A stretch of DNA of 17,151 bases, taken from PUMD01 sp964599275 (GTDB lineage Bacteria > Bacillota > Sulfobacillia > SLMV01). Location of the stretch: the NCBI GenBank assembly GCA_964599275.1, contig CAZRFK010000037.1, positions 1 to 17,151 on the forward strand, read 5' to 3'. Below are positions 14,751 to 17,151 of this stretch, piece by piece. A program made the position numbers and the translations under genes. The notes under the pieces were generated by a model, which was not told the DNA's origin, ran no database searches, and saw nothing but the letters and a program-made list of their open reading frames with translations. Each line of letters begins with the position of its first letter. Position 1 is the first letter of the stretch.

Positions 14751-16472
14751 CTAATCAGACTCCCCAAAATTAACTGATGTCTTGTCAGTGCCTCCTCGCT
14801 CTGACTGCAAAACGACTTCAATCTGTGTACTCTGAGGCTCCCTTAATCTAAGTGTCCATTTGAGCCGACGCGCAGATTCAGCTGGTTCTCCAACACGATA
14901 AAATCTTGAAGCCTGCCCAGAAGCATATCCCTGGAGATGATCGATCTCGGTAACTTTCTGTCCTGACAGCAACCCAACAGAGTCATCAACCGCCAATTTC
15001 ACTACATCCTTACGTACAGCCTGCTGTTTTTCTGCCTGTTTGCTGATCCGGGTATCAAGATAACCATGGTTGCTGACCACTACAGAAAGGAGATAATCAC
15101 ACTCACTCAGCTGGGAAACCTGAATTTCATCAATATGCACTTCTGGCAGCGACAGCCCCAGAGCTATCGGGAATTTTATGTTTTTATGACATTCTGCGGA
15201 AAGAAGATTTTCTGGAGGGTTCTGCCTGCACTTTTTGGTGACCCATCCTCCCAATTCAACTTCGCCCAGCTGGGGGTGGTTATACCTGTACCATGGAATA
15301 AAACCTTCACCTGCCAATTCAGTATCATTCCACTTGAGCAAGCGGAGAGCCAACTTGCGTCTCTCTTCCCTATTCATCTGGCTCATTTCCTGGGGTGGCT
15401 TTTTCATTTCAGGAGCTGCCCGACCCACAGCATCCCACAGTTCAGGGGTGAAAGCATAAATCCCTCGGTGCTCCCAACACCAATCATCCAATACTCCAGA
15501 CCAAATATCACCGTAGCAGCACACAACTGGATAACCCGTAGCATCAGTTCCCATCTGCCCAAGCGTCTTATACATATCCATATCTTCTTCATTGAAATCC
15601 TCGTCTGCAATGGTGCTGTGAGGACGGAACAGAACTCCACCGGTGGTATGAAAGATTGCTGCAGCACCGATATTGTTGTGCTCACTGATAAATTCAACAA
15701 GGTTCTGAGTTTCAGGTTCTGACAGAGGATATGGACCGGCCCCCTTAGTCTTGGGATCGTAGCCAGCAGGAAAGTTTCGGTTCAAGTCAAGACCGTACTC
15801 AGTGGGCACGGGACGGAACGGGATTTCTGGTTCTTCAACCAGCTCGCCGTCTTCGTCACGGACTCTTCCCTCAGAATAAATGTGGTAAAAGGGTCCTTCA
15901 AGGTCAAGTGGAGTGCGTTCGACCATCAATCGGGGATCCTCAGAATCTGCTTTCCACGCACCTCGCGCATCATCCCGTACCCTCATAAGTAAAATCCTGC
16001 CATCCCCATCTATGTCTTCAGTATGTAATCCTGGCGGGTCTTCGTCTTTGCGATACTCTGGATATATTCGCACACTACTTCGCAGTGTTTCTGGAGTGGT
16101 TAGATACTTCTCAGCTCCGTCTGGATTCGCTCTGGGGATAATGTAAAAAACACGATCATTCAGCAGCTTAGCAGCATGGTCATCAGTAGAAAAATTCTCG
16201 ACAAGATAATCTATGAGATAAAGGCAGATCATGGACCCGGTAACCTCTCCTGCATGTATATTACCATCCACATAAACTGCAGGCTTGTGTTCAGCCGAGC
16301 CGGTCTCTTTATTAGTTAATGTAACGGCCCAAACATCTCGCTCCTCATGACTGAGACCAATACTCTCAAGATCTATGAAATTGCTATACTGAGAAGCCTT
16401 TTTCTTCAGCCATTCCGTAAGCTCATCATAAGTAAAATATTTATCAAATTTTGGTCCATAAGAACCCCGCAC
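14751..16472 (-). CDS. M14-family zinc carboxypeptidase
   Basis: Metallocarboxypeptidase of the M14 fold, 573 aa from the chosen GTG. Zinc ligands are His73 and Glu76 (HAGE) and His275 (AAIFHTTGG). Substrate-binding Asn231-Arg232 (DLNRNFP), the family motif ANPDGAE and the catalytic Glu344 (FTPELWD) are present. Between NPDG and NR lies an insert of about 100 residues containing DIDGDGRILLMR, a Ca-loop-like motif seen in one branch of M14. About 165 residues follow the catalytic core and look beta-rich. The GTG at 16472 is preferred because AGGGGAGAG ends 6 nt upstream; an in-frame ATG at 16499 has no ribosome site. No signal peptide is visible, so the protein is probably cytoplasmic unless exported by another route. 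It appears monocistronic, 118 bp upstream of the M23 operon. Substrate unknown. Confidence 0.92.
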   Translation of the reverse strand: MRGSYGPKFDKYFTYDELTEWLKKKASQYSNFIDLESIGLSHEERDVWAVTLTNKETGSAEHKPAVYVDGNIHAGEVTGSMICLYLIDYLVENFSTDDHAAKLLNDRVFYIIPRANPDGAEKYLTTPETLRSSVRIYPEYRKDEDPPGLHTEDIDGDGRILLMRVRDDARGAWKADSEDPRLMVERTPLDLEGPFYHIYSEGRVRDEDGELVEEPEIPFRPVPTEYGLDLNRNFPAGYDPKTKGAGPYPLSEPETQNLVEFISEHNNIGAAAIFHTTGGVLFRPHSTIADEDFNEEDMDMYKTLGQMGTDATGYPVVCCYGDIWSGVLDDWCWEHRGIYAFTPELWDAVGRAAPEMKKPPQEMSQMNREERRKLALRLLKWNDTELAGEGFIPWYRYNHPQLGEVELGGWVTKKCRQNPPENLLSAECHKNIKFPIALGLSLPEVHIDEIQVSQLSECDYLLSVVVSNHGYLDTRISKQAEKQQAVRKDVVKLAVDDSVGLLSGQKVTEIDHLQGYASGQASRFYRVGEPAESARRLKWTLRLREPQSTQIEVVLQSERGGTDKTSVNFGESD

Positions 16473-16595
16473 AAGAATCTCTCCCCTCAGAAACAACATA
16501 GACTTTATTATTATTGGACAACGAGGACCGAATCTCCTTCTTTAAAGACTTTTCTTATTATTAAGTTACACATAAAACAATAAAAAACATATGCA

Positions 16596-16625
16596 GAAAA
16601 ACGGCACCATCCCCGGCGATGGCGG
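16596..16625 (-). terminator. possible terminator downstream of the intron relic
   Basis: The minus strand reads GCCATC (16623-16618), loop GCCGGG, GATGGT (16611-16606), then GCCG and five T (16601-16597). It has a 5-6 bp stem with mismatched extension. It would end leftward transcripts coming through the intron relic and shield the M14 gene. Confidence 0.4.
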
Positions 16626-16654
16626 CTGGCAGGTCACTTCTCTAACTCTGCCCT

Positions 16655-16864
16655 TTAGCGCTTTTGGCGCCAAGGCATGAACTCATATCCTGAAACCGTG
16701 AACCCCCTACTCGAATTGACTATATCCGTTTTCTCCGGTGGCAGTTTGAGCACTAGCTCATCCTCCACTATCTCTCGTATCATCTGTAATGCTCTTTCAT
16801 CTTTGGACTCTGATTGTGTAACCGTAACAAAACCAGCAACCCACTGAACTAACTTGTATCCGGT
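16655..16864 (-). pseudogene. group II intron reverse transcriptase fragment, catalytic motif lost
   Basis: An open frame of 69 codons with no start codon begins right after an in-frame TAA (16867-16865). Its translation contains ALQMIREIVEDELVLKL followed by PPEKTDIVNSSRGFTVSGYEF. This is the segment following the catalytic motif in group II intron RTs, typically written as ERALxxIxxILxxLGLKLxPEKTxIVxxxxGFxFLGFxF. Just upstream, where RYADDFVVL is expected, the frame reads QWVAGFVTV, so both catalytic aspartates are gone. The fingers, the start of the palm, the maturase X domain and any endonuclease are absent. It is a dead remnant. Confidence 0.8.
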
Positions 16865-17038
16865 TTAGACATTTGACCCCGGTACCTACTGATGTATTTT
16901 ATGGTTCAGCGCTTCCGCGAACCGCCTCAGGTTGTTAAAAGTCTGCCTAGGCGACATCCCCTTGCTATTCAGCTAACCTCTGTTGCCAACGCCTGCTCGG
17001 GACTTACACCACGTATCCATCGCCCATGTCGCACGCAC
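16655..17038 (-). mobile_element. decayed bacterial group IIC intron
   Basis: The minus strand from 17038 starts GTGCGTGCGACATGGG, matching group IIC introns in the GUGYG 5' end and in its 10-nt distance to CAUGGG, as in the Oceanobacillus iheyensis intron. Further domain I matches follow in order: GTGTAAGTCCCGAGC (compare GUGAGAGUCCCGAAC), GGTTAGCTGAATAGCAAGGG (compare AGUUAGCCUAACGCAAGGGUG) and ATCAGTAGGTACC (compare UGAGGCUAGGUAUC). The RT fragment follows after an internal deletion of the rest of the ribozyme and the ORF N-terminus. No domain V or VI is recognised. The insertion point is 12 nt after the stem of the tRNA terminator, the characteristic group IIC target. The comparisons are from memory, not an alignment. 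Confidence 0.8.
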
Positions 17039-17041
17039 AGG

Positions 17042-17071
17042 CAAACAAAACCGCCCCGTTTCCGGAGCGGT
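17042..17071 (-). terminator. intrinsic terminator of tRNA-Thr
   Basis: The minus strand reads ACCGCTCC (17071-17064), loop GGAAAC, GGGGCGGT (17057-17050), then TTTGTTTG. The stem has 8 bp including one G-T pair. It begins 1 nt after the tRNA CCA end. It is also the apparent insertion target of the group IIC intron. Confidence 0.85.
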
Positions 17072-17072
17072 C

Positions 17073-17149
17073 TGGAGCTGGCGACGGGATTCGAACCCGT
17101 GAACCTGCCGCTTACGAGGCGGCCGCTCTACCAACTGAGCTACGCCAGC
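17073..17149 (-). tRNA. tRNA-Thr (anticodon CGU)
   Basis: Full cloverleaf on the minus strand: acceptor stem GCTGGCG/CGCCAGC, D arm GCTC-AGTTGGTA-GAGC, anticodon stem GCCGC/GCGGC with loop CTCGTAA (anticodon CGT, reading ACG), a six-base variable loop, T arm ACGGG-TTCGAAT-CCCGT, discriminator T and genome-encoded CCA. The length is 77 nt with CCA. Its terminator follows directly. Confidence 0.97.
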
Positions 17150-17151
17150 AA

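Noticed and set aside
16473..16499. ATG start for the M14 gene at 16499
   Set aside because: No Shine-Dalgarno precedes it; the GTG at 16472 has a strong AGGGGAGAG 6 nt upstream and that sequence lies inside the longer reading frame.
16590..16625. Group II intron domain V
   Set aside because: The minus strand has AGCCG and a hairpin, but the lower stem does not pair, there is no GNRA loop and the 2-nt bulge is missing; a weak terminator fits better.

Overview
The window reads as Bacillota (Firmicutes) chromosome. The reasons are a complete WalRK (YycFG) two-component operon with both accessory membrane proteins, strong GGAGG-type ribosome binding sites, a Firmicute-style LysM-G5-M23 hydrolase, a GerMN domain and a decayed group IIC intron. 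Many proteins are rich in Asp/Glu, which would fit a salt- or alkali-tolerant clostridial lineage, but that is a weak inference and I do not name a genus. Almost every gene is on the minus strand; only the creatininase-family gene is on plus.

Region 1 (1-7567, minus strand, transcribed right to left) is a cell-envelope stress and cell-wall control locus: walR, walK, walH (yycH), walI (yycI), then murA and an htrA-type protease cut by the window edge. murA has its own putative promoter with a perfect match to the published WalR operator (TGTWAH-N5-TGTWAH) just upstream. The locus may therefore control the first committed step of peptidoglycan synthesis directly. yycJ, which normally lies between yycI and htrA, is not there.

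Region 2 (7568-9548) is a divergent intergenic region, a creatininase-family metal amidohydrolase on plus, then about 770 bp with no convincing protein gene. That stretch holds a candidate structured RNA (or structured 3' UTR) closed by a 9-bp outer helix, a near-perfect intrinsic terminator with a 12-bp stem, and a 22-bp perfect palindrome.

Region 3 (9549-14687, minus) looks like an envelope operon: LysM-LysM-M23 peptidase, LysM-G5-M23 peptidase, a membrane-anchored GerMN-CapA fusion, and a Nudix hydrolase. A good sigma-A-like promoter (TTGATA-16-TAAAAT) precedes the first gene.

Region 4 (14751-17151, minus) holds an M14 zinc carboxypeptidase, a heavily deleted group IIC intron, and tRNA-Thr(CGU) with its intrinsic terminator. 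The intron begins just past that terminator, as group IIC introns characteristically do. Its reverse transcriptase is reduced to a fragment in which the catalytic YADD motif is gone.

Five genes use non-ATG starts (murA TTG, walR GTG, capA-like TTG, nudix GTG, M14 GTG); each was chosen because a Shine-Dalgarno sequence sits at proper spacing.
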